From Diplolepis rosae (lineage: Eukaryota > Arthropoda > Insecta > Hymenoptera > Diplolepididae): a stretch of 64,000 nt of DNA. Positions 10,060-22,408 of this stretch are shown piece by piece. Under the pieces are notes generated by a model, which saw only the letters and a program-made list of their open reading frames with translations, was not told where the DNA came from and did no database searches. Within the stretch, counting starts at the first letter, position 1; each line of letters opens with the position of its first letter. A program made the translations under genes and the position numbers. The DNA lies in assembly GCA_030998225.1 (NCBI GenBank), contig JAPYXD010000680.1:11904001-11968000 (forward strand), in the 5' to 3' direction.

Positions 10060-10147
10060 CTTTTGGATTCGAACCCTCTAACCTACCTAATATCATCTAC
10101 CTAAGTAAACACATTCCTAACGCCCAAAGCCTCTCGGCTATTCTCGC
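10060..10147 (-). repeat. tRNA-like sequence (SINE head or tRNA pseudogene)
   Basis: On the minus strand an A-box-like TAGCCGAGAGGC lies 55 bp before a perfect B box GGGTTCGAATCC. The T-stem does not pair (GAGGG against CCAAA), so a functional tRNA is unlikely. It is best read as a tRNA-derived SINE head or tRNA pseudogene. Confidence 0.4.
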
Positions 10148-10775
10148 TTTCCATATTCCGGAAAAAATCTCGCATATAAGCTACTGCTGCAAAGGCCGTA
10201 TAAGAGGGGTCTGTACCCTGTTAAGAAGCCATCTTTTTGTTTCAGGTATTTTAATCAGTTATGGGTTTAACAGTTTTCCACTTCCAATGACTGAATAAAA
10301 TTTCTATAAAACACAGTATTTTTGTATGAAACTTGGAAAAAACTTTTTTATCATAAACATTATCTAATAAAAAGTTGTATACTTTAGAGGTACAAATTTT
10401 TACCGTACGTTAGTAATAATTTACATAGTATACAACTTTTTACATTTTAATGTCAAGATACAAGTTGAAAATTTTTTTGCAATTTCAAAATTTGAATTTT
10501 TTTTGCATCGAAAGAATCCCACTAAATCAGTATAATTAACTAAATATTTTAAAAGCATATTCAGAAAAATCTTGTTATTTTTACCAATCTAGGCAGGTTT
10601 GAAAAGGTTATGACAGAGTCAAACAGAAGCGAAAATCAAAACAAACGGCAGCAGCAAACTAATCACCTAATAGAGTCGACCTTATCCGTATCCTGTCAGG
10701 GCCGTACGGGTATCGTAAAGGTACCGTAAATACGGTATACTTCTGGCTGCCTTAGTTAATAATAAGGGGAGCTTA

Positions 10776-10991
10776 TTATATTTTTGGCCTTCCTTCATGA
10801 GGACGGTCGTCAACATCGAAATCACCGTCTTTGAAGCGACGGAACCAATCACGGCACGTTGTTTCACTTAGAGCAGCATCTCCGTAATCTTTTTGGAGCT
10901 CTCGATGCGCTTCAGCCGCCATTTTCTTCGAATGAAAGAAGAAAATCAACACTTCCCGCAAATCACGATTATTTGGCACAAAATCAGACAT
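10776..10991 (-). pseudogene. Mariner transposase fragment, N-terminal DNA-binding part
   Basis: MSDFVPNNRDLREVL through LSETTCRDWFRRFKDGD to GRPKI is the paired helix-turn-helix region of mariner transposases; the catalytic D,D34D domain is absent. Upstream, CTATTAGGTGCGCAACTAAG (minus strand, ending near 11166) looks like the 5' terminal repeat. A similar CTATTAGGTG block at about 10663-10672 lies in the same rather than inverted orientation. It is a truncated, dead copy. Confidence 0.7.
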
Positions 10992-11218
10992 TTTCACACG
11001 ACTAAAAGTATTTGACACCAAAACAAAATCACTAATGTGTCAAAACGGTTTATTTACCATATGTCTAAGCTTGGTTCATGACGTTTTGGATATGTCGAAA
11101 CCGACCAGCACTTGCTGCTGGAACCATCTATTGACAAACGGCGGGAACTTAGTTGCGCACCTAATAGTTTTCCTATTAAATGTAAAAAGGCGTTTTTTTT
11201 GTAAGTCAGTTTTTAATT

Positions 11219-11330
11219 AATTTTTACATTCTCATCATATGAAAAGCAATTGATTTTATGTAAACATGTGTGAGAAAAAACGGTATTTAGGTTGTTGTCC
11301 GTCTGTCTATCGTCCGTCTGTCGTCACTGG
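11219..11330 (+). repeat. Fragment of the TTACATTCTCATCAT family
   Basis: TTTTTACATTCTCATCAT, then ~80 bp later a GTCCGTCTGTC tract, is the same terminus found at 38507, 40600 (inverse), 22408 (inverse) and 47741. Only the end is kept here. Confidence 0.5.
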
Positions 11331-11345
11331 ACATGATAAAAATTA

Positions 11346-11624
11346 AAAGTATAAAAAATGTCTTTTTTATAACAATTGCAGTAGGTCAAAGTTCAATGCA
11401 GTTTTTTCCAAGTTTACCCTTTAAAAATGATTGGATTTCAAGAAATGATGGCCCATTTTCTTTTCAATGAGTAAACTTCGAAAAAACTGCATTGAACTTT
11501 GACCTACAGTTATTTTTATAAAAATGAAATTTTTTATGTTTTTTAAAGGGTGAACTTGGAAAAAACTGCACTGAACTTTGACCTACTGCAATTGTTAATA
11601 AAAAAAACATTTTTTATATTTTAA
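11346..11624. mobile_element. Fold-back element with GCAGTAGGTCAAAGTTCA ends
   Basis: AACAATTGCAGTAGGTCAAA and the following ~45 bp are matched in inverse at 11535-11600. A third half-copy lies in the middle (about 11465-11507). No ORF. Confidence 0.55.
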
Positions 11625-11699
11625 AATTTTTTCTCAGTAAAGCGTACATTTTTCTCTGATATTGTGTATTGAATAACATCATCAGCATGTCTTTTAACT

Positions 11700-11925
11700 T
11701 CTTTTTAGTAAAAATTTAAAAAAAAAAGGGAAAACTTATCGATAATTACAGTTAACTGTAAAATTTTTTGCAAAATTTCCACTCAAACGAAATTGAGAGA
11801 CGTTCTTTATTGTTTTCTGTTGCAATTTTCAAATTTTCAAGAAAATATTTTATAAAATAAAAAAGTTATCTCAGGAACTTTTACAGGAATTTTGTCACGT
11901 GATCTGGTTGATCCATGGCCTTAAG
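11700..11925. repeat. Dispersed repeat, copy 1 (TCACGTGATCTGGTTG end)
   Basis: About 220 bp here matches 41068-41285: GGGAAAACTTAT, ACTCAAACGAAATTGAG, TTCTGTTGCA, ending GTCACGTGATCTGGTTGATC. The terminal CATGGCCTTAA is shared with other elements and with 59800-59840. Confidence 0.5.
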
Positions 11926-12264
11926 GCCATGCATAACTTATTCGACCCCTACCTTACCGACACTTTTTCTTCAACCTTCCATTTCCACATTAATTGTAAT
12001 ATCAAGTTCAAACTTTGAGTAATTAAGTAATCAGCAGTTATGAACGGTTATCTGGTCCTAAATTCTTATAATAATTATAATAATACAGTTTTACGAATAT
12101 TAATTTGTTTATAATTATAAATATTCAGGAGCATGTAAATGTTCTTCGGTGCTTTTTATCTAATTGCTTAAAGTTTCAACTCGATACCTCATTTAGTATG
12201 GAAACGTAAAGGACGAAAAAATTGTCGGTAAGGTAGGGATCGCATAATTCATGCATGGCCTCAA
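11920..12264. mobile_element. Fold-back element, CATGGCC ends, copy 1
   Basis: Left end GGCCATGCATAACTTATTCG, then CCTACCTTACCGACACTTTT, is matched in inverse by GTCGGTAAGGTAGGGATCGC and ATGCATGGCC. Inverted repeats are about 75 bp. A second copy is at 44936-45256. From 12265 to 13080 nothing else is recognisable. Confidence 0.65.
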
Positions 12265-13079
12265 CATGTTTTTCTTATTCTGCGATGTACATACAGTTTC
12301 CCATTAAATTTAAAAGTAGCGTATATATAATAAAAGTTTGTATATTTAAAGGCTCTATATATAGATATAATAATTAATTTTGTTTTGAAAGAAAAAATGT
12401 TGTCTTTACTGAAAGAAATGGTATTGACTTTTTAGCCAAACGAGTTTATTTAAGAATTCCCAAGTAACTTAGAAAAAAAATCTTATTATCCCAGTCATAC
12501 TATTTTGTGTCTGAATGAGAGAATCACGAATAGTAGTTTTGCTGATTCAGCTGAACAAAAGAGTTTGCTTCAAGGATTCATATTGGTAAGCGTTTAACTT
12601 TAAATATATTAAATTCAGCAATATTCCTTCACCTCTAATCGTTCATGTGAAACACCTATACAGTTTGGCTGTATCTAAGCCAGACAAACTTTTTTGCTAT
12701 TGTACAATAGCCAGAAAGTTGGCAGTATTCACAATGAATGTCTTTCAGTGATCGTTCAAAACTGTAGGTACATTATTCTGCGTAGATTTTTTATTTTTTA
12801 TCAATTTTATTTATTTTTTATAAATTAGCAGAAGGTACAACTTTTATGAAAGAGTCAACACCAAAGTTTTAGATCGTTTTGAAATAAACAATTGTTTTCC
12901 CCAACAGTGTTTCCGTATCTCGTATATGTTGGCAGGAAAATTAATTTTTTTATTTTTATAAAAACGTTTTTGATAGATTAAGCCAGAAAAATCTAGAAAG
13001 AGCCTATCAACTGCTGCCACCTGAAGCAGCTTGTAGAAACTTCATTATGAGGCCTATATTATTTTCACTGCTTTCGAAT

Positions 13080-13320
13080 TCGGAATTCAAATTTCAAAAT
13101 TCAAAATGACGTATTCAATACAACAAACCAAGTATGTAAAAATAAAACCGACTTGAATGAAAGTTGGCATTCTTAAAATTTTGGGCCAGCAAAATTCAAA
13201 ACTGAATTCCAAAATTCAAAATAGCGGATCCAATATAATGGACCAAAGTCATCAAGACGAGATGAATTTGCATACAAGTTTTTTTACGTCTCCATAAACA
13301 TTTCATAGCGAAAATTCAAA
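13080..13320. repeat. AATTCAAAAT short direct repeats
   Basis: GAATTC-AAATTCAAAAT-GACG/AGCG blocks recur near 13080, 13195 and 13305, each with a CCAATATAA/CAATACAAC tract. No coding. 13321-14440 is AT-rich without supportable features; the minus ORF at 13845-14036 has no coding character. Confidence 0.35.
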
Positions 13321-14440
13321 ACGTATACATAATTGAGTAAAAGCTTTTCTCTAGGTAAGAGTGATTTTTTGCATTAAGGGTGAATCAAAAAGTTGAACAC
13401 GGCTAATAACTTTTATATAATCAAGTATCTATTTTCTTGTTTATTGAATCGAGTATAAGATTATAAGAATTTTATAAAAATATCAGGTAAGGTGAGGGAT
13501 GTTTTTTCAACATAAGTGTAGGTGGAAAATTTAAAGCGCATGCAAATTTTTTATAGCTCTGGCTTTGTCAAATTATTTTCTTCAATTGAACTTGAATAGG
13601 AACGTTCAAAACAGTGAGTAAAATTCGTTTGATGTGTAGAAAGGTACTTTATGAGTGTCGTAATGCTTAAAATGCTTACTAAGTGAAGATAGGCACAGAA
13701 GTAAACATAGCACACTGATAGAGTTCTAAAGAGTTTATGTGACCGAAAATATGTCTGGGAGCACGGGAATATGACTGAGAATTTCTCTGATGAATGTGCT
13801 CTTCGAGAATCTATGAGAATTTAAAAATATTTTTCCGTAACGGTTCAAGCTTTCAATTGTTTTTGATAAATGCTTTGTTCTGGAAGTTCGTGTAACGTGC
13901 GCGATAAAAATGGGAAAAAAAGAATATAGTTTGGAATTATTTTATAAAAATTATTGATAAACAAAATAAAGCTTCTTTCAAGTGCAAATACTGTGATCAG
14001 GTGTACAGAAAGCATGCCACTCGACAAGTAGAGCACTTAAAATAGTGCATTAACTGTCCCGAAACTGTCATACAATTATTTAAATAAAAGCGTAATTTAT
14101 GCGAAGAAAACTTGAATTACTTGTTCTTTATGTTTGAATGTAATAAAATGGCTATAAAAAAATTTTGATATTGAATTCCGATAAAACTTGACATTTTTCG
14201 TGGTTTTATTTTTATGAAACCTTCACTATTGCAGTTCATAGTGTTTGGAAATAAATTTACAATATTATAAGGTTTAATGATAAAGAAAATATTGATGAAG
14301 GTAAAATTCTCTTAAATTCTCTGTAAATTCTCAAGTTGTCTTAAAATGACGGTCACAGTCACGAGAACATGACCGGATTTTAAATGTCCGAGAAATTTAG
14401 AACTCTAAGTACACAGTGCAAAAAATAAGTTCCGAGACTC

Positions 14441-15200
<760 letters not shown>

Positions 15201-15334
15201 AATTTTTGTATACATGTAAACAATACTGAAAACTTCACATGCATTTTTCTCTTAATCACGTTTACAAAGTCGGCTCCCACGATATCTTCGAAACGACTCA
15301 GCCGATTTCGAGTCTAATTAAACATTGACTTTTA

Positions 15335-16376
15335 ATGGGAAAGAATACTATTCAAGCCAAGGAATGGCTAAGTAAATGTTATAGCACACCTTCTCAATCG
15401 TATAAAACAGTAAAGAAATTGTATGCCAAACTTAAACTTGGTCGAACATCCACCGATGTTGATGAACATTCAGTTGTTAAAATTCTCGGCATTTACTGAA
15501 GAAAATATCAAAAAATGCATCTTGTTGTTTTGGATGATCATAAAATTAAAGTGAGTGAGATATCTGACATAGTAAAGATATCAACAAAACGCGTGTGTCA
15601 TATTTTACAGGAAAATTTAGGTATAAAAAAATAGCTTGCGTGATAGGTGCCGCGTTCTCTAACAATCGACCAGAAGCAGCAGCGTGTTGATAATTCGGAG
15701 CGTGCTTTGGCATTGTTTCAGCGTAATCAAACGGAATTTTTGCATCAATTCGTGACAATTAATGAAACATGGATCCATTATTACACAAGCTGAAGCGCCC
15801 AGAGACACAACGTTCGACCGGCAAAGTTATGGCCAGTATTTTGTGGGATGCGCCTGGAATAATATTCATCGACCGTTTGGAAAAAGGGAAAAAAATAACT
15901 GGCGAGCACTATGTAATAACATTTTCAGACAAACTGGACGAGGAGATCAAGTAAAACTGATCGCATTTGAAAAAGAAAAAAACTTGTTTCATCAAGACAA
16001 CGCACCAGCGCACTCATTCATACAAGCGATGGTAAAATTGGATTCTTTTGGTTGCGAATTGCTTCCTCACACACCATGTTCTCCAGATCTGGCCCCCAGC
16101 GATTACTATTTGTTTCCTAATTTGAAAAGATGACTCCAAGGAAAGAGATTTTAAACCAATAAGGAGGTCATATCGGAAATGGAGTCATATTTTGCAGAGT
16201 TTGACGAATCCTGTTATTCCAAGGCTATCAAAATGTTGGGAGACCCTTGGCAAAAGTGCATTTTGCTTCAAAGAGATTATGTTAAAAAAGAAAAATTATT
16301 ACACATGCAAAAATTGGTTTTTTCATTGGTAGGCCGCGGAATTTTCATCCCATGTAGTACCTTAAATTTGACGTCT
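15335..16376 (+). pseudogene. Decayed mariner transposase, near full length
   Basis: The full domain order is present but frame-shifted: helix-turn-helix part from MGKNTIQAKEWL, then ATINETWIH-type core, KVMASILWDAPGIIFIDRLE, ITGEHYVITF, LFHQDNAPAHS, HTPCSPDLAPSDYYLFPNLKR, and the tail up to RDYVKKEK. The first catalytic Asp (normally DETW) is Asn; the second (HQDNAPAH) and third (SPDLAPSDY) are kept. Several stops and frameshifts are present. It sits 3' of another mariner in the same orientation and shares only family-level similarity with it. Confidence 0.75.
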
Positions 16377-16439
16377 TAACATCACGTTCTCACCTTCTGT
16401 TTTAAAAACCTGGTTTATTTCAATTCGTTGAACGAAAAA

Positions 16440-17340
16440 CATGAACGCTTTATCTTTAGCTGATCAAATGACACGCACAGCAGAACAGCATGATTGATAT
16501 TCATACTTCTCATGGAATTTTTTAAATTTTCTTCTACAATGGCAATGTTTTAATTAAAACGTTACTGGTTGCCGAAGGGTCGAGACCCTTGAATAAACAT
16601 TTGAACCTCGCACTGTTTGTTAATCGTGTCGCGTGTCCAAGTGTAACGTGTACATCCATATCAGTCGAGCAGTAGACTATGCTTTCAGTAATTCTTCCTA
16701 TGCGTGTCAAAAGAGCTGGTTTATGATTGGTGGAAGAGAAAGAACGCGATCGAATGGTCGAACAAACTGGCAGACGGACGTACAGACTATGAAGGAGGCA
16801 AGAGGAAGCAGTGGCAGCGAGAAGAATGTCATAGCTAGTTGTTTCTGGCGAGGAGGGAGCCTGACACTTCAGTGATGGATGGCCACCGCCCGCCAAAGCC
16901 ACTATGTTGCTTCTGCTCCTGCTGCTGTAGCTTCTGCTTCTAGTCCTGCTGATGCGGATGCTGGTGCTAGATATTCTCCGGCTAGTGCGAAATAAGGGTG
17001 AGGTCCCACCTCCAAAAGCTTGACGTCTTTCTTTCACCTTGATGTTGTCATGATCCTGGCCTCGAAAATCGATCCGGAAACTAGACGAATTACACGCATT
17101 CAAGAACCCTGTTGTCCTGAGTCCAGGGTTATTTAACCAATACCCTAGGTAGCTTTCAACCAAATTGTTTGCTGAGAATGTCAACATTGATTCCGTAAGA
17201 AGGAGACATCGACAAGTCTCCCACCGGATGTTAAAATATGTGTGCATACAATATTCTTTCAACAAAAAAGGAAATCTACACCCTAGGAATAAAAATTCTG
17301 ATTATAAACAGGGTTACCATATTGGGCGACATATCTATAT
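16440..17340. promoter_or_regulatory. GC-richer island: candidate promoter / first exon
   Basis: Composition rises sharply against the AT-rich surroundings. On the plus strand an initiator-like TCAGTCGAGC occurs near 16656. ATGGCC at 16879 opens a 38-codon Ala/Ser-rich frame (MATARQSHYVASAP...) that stops just before an AGG|GTGAGG donor-like site at about 16997. A 238-codon minus frame also crosses the island but is Ser/Arg/Thr-rich without motifs. I infer a promoter and untranslated exon, or an lncRNA. 17341-18066 has nothing to report. Confidence 0.3.
16879..16995 (+). CDS. Short Ala/Ser-rich ORF, possible first exon
   Basis: ATG GCC ACC is a strong start context. The 38 residues (MATARQSHYVASAPAAVA and on, ending YSPASAK) are low-complexity. 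A GTGAGG donor-like site follows the stop by 2 nt, so either this is an upstream ORF in a leader exon or the frame is chance. Confidence 0.2.
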   Translation: MATARQSHYVASAPAAVASASSPADADAGARYSPASAK

Positions 17341-18066
17341 ACTACAACTGAATACATAAGATGGTACCATAGTAGAATATCCATCCATTTTGTTACTGCT
17401 TCTATCTTTTTCTAGTAGACAATGTTGTCAAAGGGTGGACAGAAGAACTAGTCACGACCTCTTTTCCTTGGCGAAAGTTTTAAAAAGGAATTCAATATTC
17501 AAGCCATTCCGAAATATGTTTTCAAACCAATTAAAAAAATGTTCGACCCGGTAAAATTTTTTTCTCCAATCAAGTTCAAGATCTCTTTTTGAAATTTTTG
17601 AAAGTCAACGTATACATAGATTGCAATAAGCTTTAGTCGTGCATTTTCTACCTGTATCAAGTTAGGAAAACACTGACTTTTGTCTAACCCATTACTAAAA
17701 TAAAAGTACGAAATGGTGAAAAAAATTGCCAATTTGAATTCACTCAAAACTATTGAACCTTGGAAAAAATTATTTAATTTTTCCGATCAGTTGTATATAA
17801 ATTTTGGCAATCGGAACGTATTCAAAATTAATTGAAAAAATCATTAGTGAATATGGAGCATGTCTTTTTATGAAAATCTCCGAATGGCTTTGATTATAAT
17901 ATTTCCAAGAAACTTAATAAGAACTGATGTAAGAAATAAAACTTTAAACTCAGAAATAATCTTGAAAGCGAAAAAACATTTGTTTTTAATGTTTGTTGAG
18001 TAAAATGAAATGATTGAATTTCAAAGATAGAGATTTTATCTAAAACTCACGAAGAGAAAAAGAATT

Positions 18067-18421
18067 GTTATAAAAGAAGTTGGTTTGCGGTCAATAAGGG
18101 TAAAATAAAAAGAAGAAAATTCTTTGTTATGTCGAAATTAAGTTATGGTAATAAAAGTCAAATGGATAAAAAAATAAAAGTAAAAACCATGATTTTAGTT
18201 AATACAATAAAATAACATAATTTATTAACTAAAACCATGGTTTTTACTATTATTTTTATATCCATTTAACTTTTATTACCATGACTTAAACTGCTTTCAT
18301 AAAGCCTAAAAAGGTTGGCAAATCGATAGTCAACGAAACGTCGCTACAATTTCGTCATAACGAAGAATTTTCTTCTTTTTATTTTACCCTCATTGATCGC
18401 AAACCAACTTCTTTTATAACA
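18067..18421. mobile_element. Fold-back element with AAAGAAGTTGGTTTGCG ends
   Basis: TGTTATAAAAGAAGTTGGTT (18066 on) is inverted at 18400-18421. The arms pair through GGGTAAAATAAAAAGAAGAA and again around the centre (AAAACCATG near 18190 and 18230). The right arm has an extra ~60-bp insert (18300-18360). 18422-18745 holds nothing supportable. Confidence 0.65.
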
Positions 18422-18745
18422 AAAACTGTGGAGGGTGACACTACAAATTCTTTTTTTTTTCAATTGGCTCTTTGAAATAGGGGTAATTAAAAGTCGATGG
18501 AATTTGTAATTCTTTAAAAATCAATTTTAGGGTGATTTTGAGTTATTAGGAATGGCTATTACAACCATATTTATGATTAATTTAACCTTACTTTATTGCT
18601 GGCATAGATACGGCAATATGGGATTTGTATCTTGATCAAATAAATATGAAAGAATCAACCATGTTATTCGTTGCTATAGCAATATTTATTGTTCGCCTTC
18701 CCAAATTATATTTCTGAATCGACCACACGGAGAGCTCGGTACAAA

Positions 18746-19441
18746 GAGAATAACTGCGCGGCGCAGTGTTGATCGCTGTGCAGAGAAAAAAAAATTTAAT
18801 ACATCGAATTCTACTGTCCAGACATTAAACTTCAATGTCTGGACATGGATTTACAATGTCTCGCGCATCGCTTTTCATTGTCTCGGACGATGAATAAAGA
18901 AACGCATTTTAATTAAATTTTTAGGCACATCGGTTTTTAATGTTGGTACATCAAATTTCGATGTTCGAGCCTTAGAATTTCAACGCTCCGAACCTTCCTA
19001 AATACCGCAAATCAAATAAAATAAACGAGCGCGAAACAATAAAATTTTGAGATCAATGCTCATTACTTGTTTGCGATCCGTCGCACATCTTTTTTTCTTT
19101 TTCTTCAGAAATTTCGGTTTACATACAAAAAAATTTTTCTTTTAAAGGCCAAAGTACACAAAAGTTAGAAAAAAGGTATAATGCACAATTAATGAAATAA
19201 AACTTTTAATAAATAAATAAAATACGCCTGATTAGCATTAGGCGATGCGCGAAGACAGTAAAAATTAACGTCTGGACAGTGACCATCACTGGCTGCGCAG
19301 CGTGCGCAACAGATGATTTTTTAATTTTTCTTTATTCAACGTCCGAGACATTGAAGTTTGATGTCTGGATAGTAAAATTCGATGTATTTGTATATATTTT
19401 TCTCTGCACAGCGATCAACACTGCGCCGCGCAGTTATTCTC
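18746..19441. mobile_element. TIR element, GAGAATAACTGCGCGG ends
   Basis: Terminal repeats of about 75 bp: GAGAATAACTGCGCGGCGCA ... GCTGTGCAGAGA and, inside, ATACATCGAATT and CTGTCCAGACAT, all mirrored at the right end. The interior repeats AATGTCTGGACAT and ATGTCTCG blocks. No transposase, so non-autonomous. It nearly touches the next element. Confidence 0.75.
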
Positions 19442-19445
19442 TCTG

Positions 19446-20346
19446 CACCGAAAAAATGGTATACTTACTTTTAGTATATTACACTAATTAATTAGTTGGA
19501 CGCCTGTGTAGCTCAGTGGTTAGAGAAGTCGACCGGCAATCGAAAGACCTGGGCTCGAATCCCAGCGCAGTCGAAAGCGTCATTTTTTCCACAGAAAGAT
19601 TTTCAAATTCTTTAAATATATTACACTAATATCTAGTACATTTTATACTAAAATACGCGGCTAGTATACCTTCTATTTTGAAGAGGAAAGTCCTCTTATT
19701 ATAAGTATTTTTCCCTCTTTTAAAAATAGTATGTGTTACACTTATAAACTGTCAAATTTTTCATCTGAATAGTATTAAAGTCTTTGACGAATAACATTAG
19801 GTCGAAAATAGAGAGATAGCGATAAAGTAAAAATAGCGAAATACTGAAACAGCGGAGTTGATTTTTATAGTAGGAAGAAATACAAATAGTTCGAAAAAAA
19901 CGAAAAGGATTTTTTCTAGTAAAAATGGATATAAGTAGATCGATAATAGCGAAATAGATTTTTCTAGTAAGATGAAATACCTCCACTGGAACTGCTTTCA
20001 AAATCGCCAGGCAGTCCAACAATTTAACTCTAATTCGAACTTCCGGAATGAGTTTTTTGATTAGGTGTCCATTTTAGTTGATTTTAGTGTTCTTAGCACC
20101 ACGTGGCACGTACTGCACATCAGATATCTGTTCACTGACCGGCCATGTTACTTATTAGTTCACGATATCTCCGATAGGCACCTTTCCACAGTATGGGGAT
20201 GTGTACTAAATTTAAGACGACACATACTGAACTTAAGAGGAAATTTACCCGTGTTATAGGAAAATGTACTAAAGACTAGAATATTCGGTTAGAGGAAATT
20301 TTTAGTATGTCGACATACTAGAAGTAAGTATGCTATTTTTTCGGTG
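19446..20346. mobile_element. TIR element carrying a tRNA-like gene
   Basis: CACCGAAAAAATGGTATACT and on is matched in inverse by the right end (...AAGTAAGTATGCTATTTTTTCGGTG), with about 28 of 32 bp identical. The interior holds a tRNA-like sequence at 19502-19573 and TAGTATA-rich repeats. No transposase. It sits immediately beside the element at 18746-19441. Confidence 0.65.
19502..19573 (+). tRNA. tRNA-like sequence, Ala-GGC-like, probably pseudogene
   Basis: A cloverleaf is visible: acceptor GCCTGTG with CGCAGTC (one mismatch), D arm GCTC...GAG, anticodon stem GTCGA with TCGAA (outer pair mismatched), and a perfect T stem CTGGG/CCCAG. A box TAGCTCAGTGG and B box GGCTCGAATCC are good. The loop CCGGCAA gives anticodon GGC but has C at position 33 where U is invariant, and GGC is rarely used for Ala in eukaryotes. 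I read it as a tRNA pseudogene captured by the TIR element. Confidence 0.45.
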
Positions 20347-20534
20347 TGTACCGTGCTTTCCGTGCAGTTTCACTTACAAAATTTTGATTGCTGTCTTCAA
20401 CATGCGGCATTGTTCAGAGAGACATATATTATAAATACAATTATAAACTTCCAACCTACAACTGAATGGCTAAAACTTCCGGACCATTTCTATCAGTGTA
20501 TTTCTCATATGTTGTAATAAATGTAACCTAATTA

Positions 20535-20834
20535 TCAGATTTCAATCCACATCAGTTTTATCCAACATACAATTCCCATAAGGTTCAAACTCGAAATGTA
20601 AGAATATCGCAATAGAAACTTGAATTGAGGGTTTTCGAGCAAGATTCTGGCTTTAAGAAGGTGGTGGGTATCAGGCTCTATGAGGCGTGTTGGAGGATGA
20701 AGGACAGAGGGTATAGCCACCGATGGGAGCGTGCTAATGGCTACTGACATGCAGTTTTGATGGATCGGGTACCACTCTTCCTCGTTTTCCACTCTGCGCA
20801 GAACGAAATACGTACGAATCACGCTATATGTATA
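20535..20834 (-). CDS. Candidate terminal exon, unknown protein
   Basis: After a pyrimidine-rich acceptor (CCCACCTTCTCTTCCAG) a 99-residue frame runs YTYSVIRTYFVLRRVENEEE to the stop. It enters in phase 0, matching the GTAAGT donor of the frame at 21083-21172, about 250 bp upstream. The hydrophobic tail (SSLNLMGIVCWIKLMW) could be membrane-inserted. No family recognised, no start codon seen. Could be a lncRNA exon or chance. Confidence 0.25.
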   Translation of the reverse strand, partial: YTYSVIRTYFVLRRVENEEEWYPIHQNCMSVAISTLPSVAIPSVLHPPTRLIEPDTHHLLKARILLENPQFKFLLRYSYISSLNLMGIVCWIKLMWIEI

Positions 20835-21082
20835 CTGGAAGAGAAGGTGGGACTGAGAGACGGCAAATTATAGAGCATGAAGAGAAACCCCTAGAACTAA
20901 TACCGCCCTTATGATACCAAGGGTATCCCGGTGGCGGATTTGTCAGCAGACTATAGACGCGTTGGCGACGCCAGCATCCACTTCTCTTGTCCATGTTGAC
21001 GTATCTCTCCCAAAGGATATTTTCTGATCATGGAGAATCCAAAAATCACCTTGCTTCTAGACGTCCCGTATGCCTGACTTAC

Positions 21083-21172
21083 AATTTCTACTGACAGCTT
21101 CTTTTCATATCCCTCATTTTTATCAACTTTTGAGAATTTCCTTTTAATTGATATCAAATTAAAACGATGCAC
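21083..21172 (-). CDS. Candidate internal exon paired with 20535-20834
   Basis: The frame HRFNLISIKRKFSKVDKN to KKLSVEI ends at a canonical ATT|GTAAGT donor in phase 0. It opens only with GTG after an in-frame TAG, so it would need an upstream exon. 21173-21392 shows nothing. Confidence 0.2.
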
Positions 21173-21392
21173 AGTCTACTAAAACGCACTTTTTAGACAA
21201 AAAATCTGCTAATGTAAATTTTTAGATCTTTTTCCAGTAAACAATTTTCTATAATGACGGTTTTTCGTATCTTGTATAGTTTGACTGAAAAATTGATTTA
21301 AATTATTGATTTTTTTAAGTTTTTTAAATTTGTGACTAGTAGTCATTCGTCCAATAGTTTGAAACATTTTCAGTGCAACAACAATTTTTTTC

Positions 21393-21646
21393 TACTCTCT
21401 AAATATGAATCAGTCAAAATCTACTGACTATCAGTGAAATTTGACTGATTCAAATAGCTAAAAAAAAGTTACTGTAAATCAGTCAAATTCCACTGATTGC
21501 TTCAGTGAAAATTAACTGATTTAACAGTGAAAATATTTTTTTAACTGATTCAATTAGTGATAATCAACTGATTTAACAGTGAAATATATTTTTTAACTGG
21601 TGAATCAGTGAAAAGTCAAATTTAACTGATTCAGATTTAGAGAGTA
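21393..21646. mobile_element. ACTGATT-rich fold-back MITE, copy 2
   Basis: TACTCTCTAAAT and ATTTAGAGAGTA ends as in the 8334 copy, in opposite orientation. TCAGTGAAA and TTAACTGATT alternate inside. 21647-22250 is AT-rich with no feature. Confidence 0.75.
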
Positions 21647-22249
21647 CGCGAAAGGGCGAAAATGTTGAGTGTTTATTTAATTTGTTTATAAAAATTTTAA
21701 TTGTTATATTTTACCAAAGGTTATTAAAAATTTATTACTTTAAGGAATATATGAAGTCGTTCTGGCGATTGAAGGAAATTTTAATTTGAAAAAACCTCAA
21801 ATTTAAATATTTTGCTACAAGAGTTGTTTATAACAATAATTCCTGTTGTGTTTTTGATTATTTTTGTGATTAAATGTTATTCATACATAAAGACGAAGTG
21901 CTTTTAGCAAAAAAAAAAATGTTGCAAATAAAAAGACAATTTGCCAATTTGTTCATACAATTTGTTTATAACAATTAAATGGAATAATAAACAAGTTATT
22001 TGTATTCTGTGAGTCCTCAAAAATTCATTTAAGACAATATACAATTTACATAAGCAGTTATTACAGCGAAAAAATTGTTACGTCAAAAACTTCAGTTTTT
22101 CCATACTTTGAGTAAAAAAATTATTAATAAACAAATAGAGGAAACGAAAGTTCAAACCGCGAAGCTCTTTAGAATTTAATGCACTTCAATGTGAAAAAAA
22201 TAATTAAAAATCGGACCAAAATTGAAGGTTCTGGACATTTTTGAACGGA

Positions 22250-22408
22250 AAAAGTGCATTTCCTCCCAGGTTGAGGCGGACAGACATAATTGAAAAAACC
22301 CCTTTTTCGATTCAGGAGATCATGAAACGTGGAGATTCGTTAAAAAAAGTAGAGGTCAAATTTTACACAAATAAAATACCTTCTTATATATGATGAGAAT
22401 GTAAAAAT
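22250..22408 (-). repeat. Fragment of the TTACATTCTCATCAT family (inverse end)
   Basis: Ends ATATATGATGAGAATGTAAA, the inverse of the terminus at 38507. A CGATTCAGGAGATCATGAAACG block precedes it. 22409-23580 is AT-rich without supportable features; the minus ORF 22681-22866 looks random. Confidence 0.4.
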
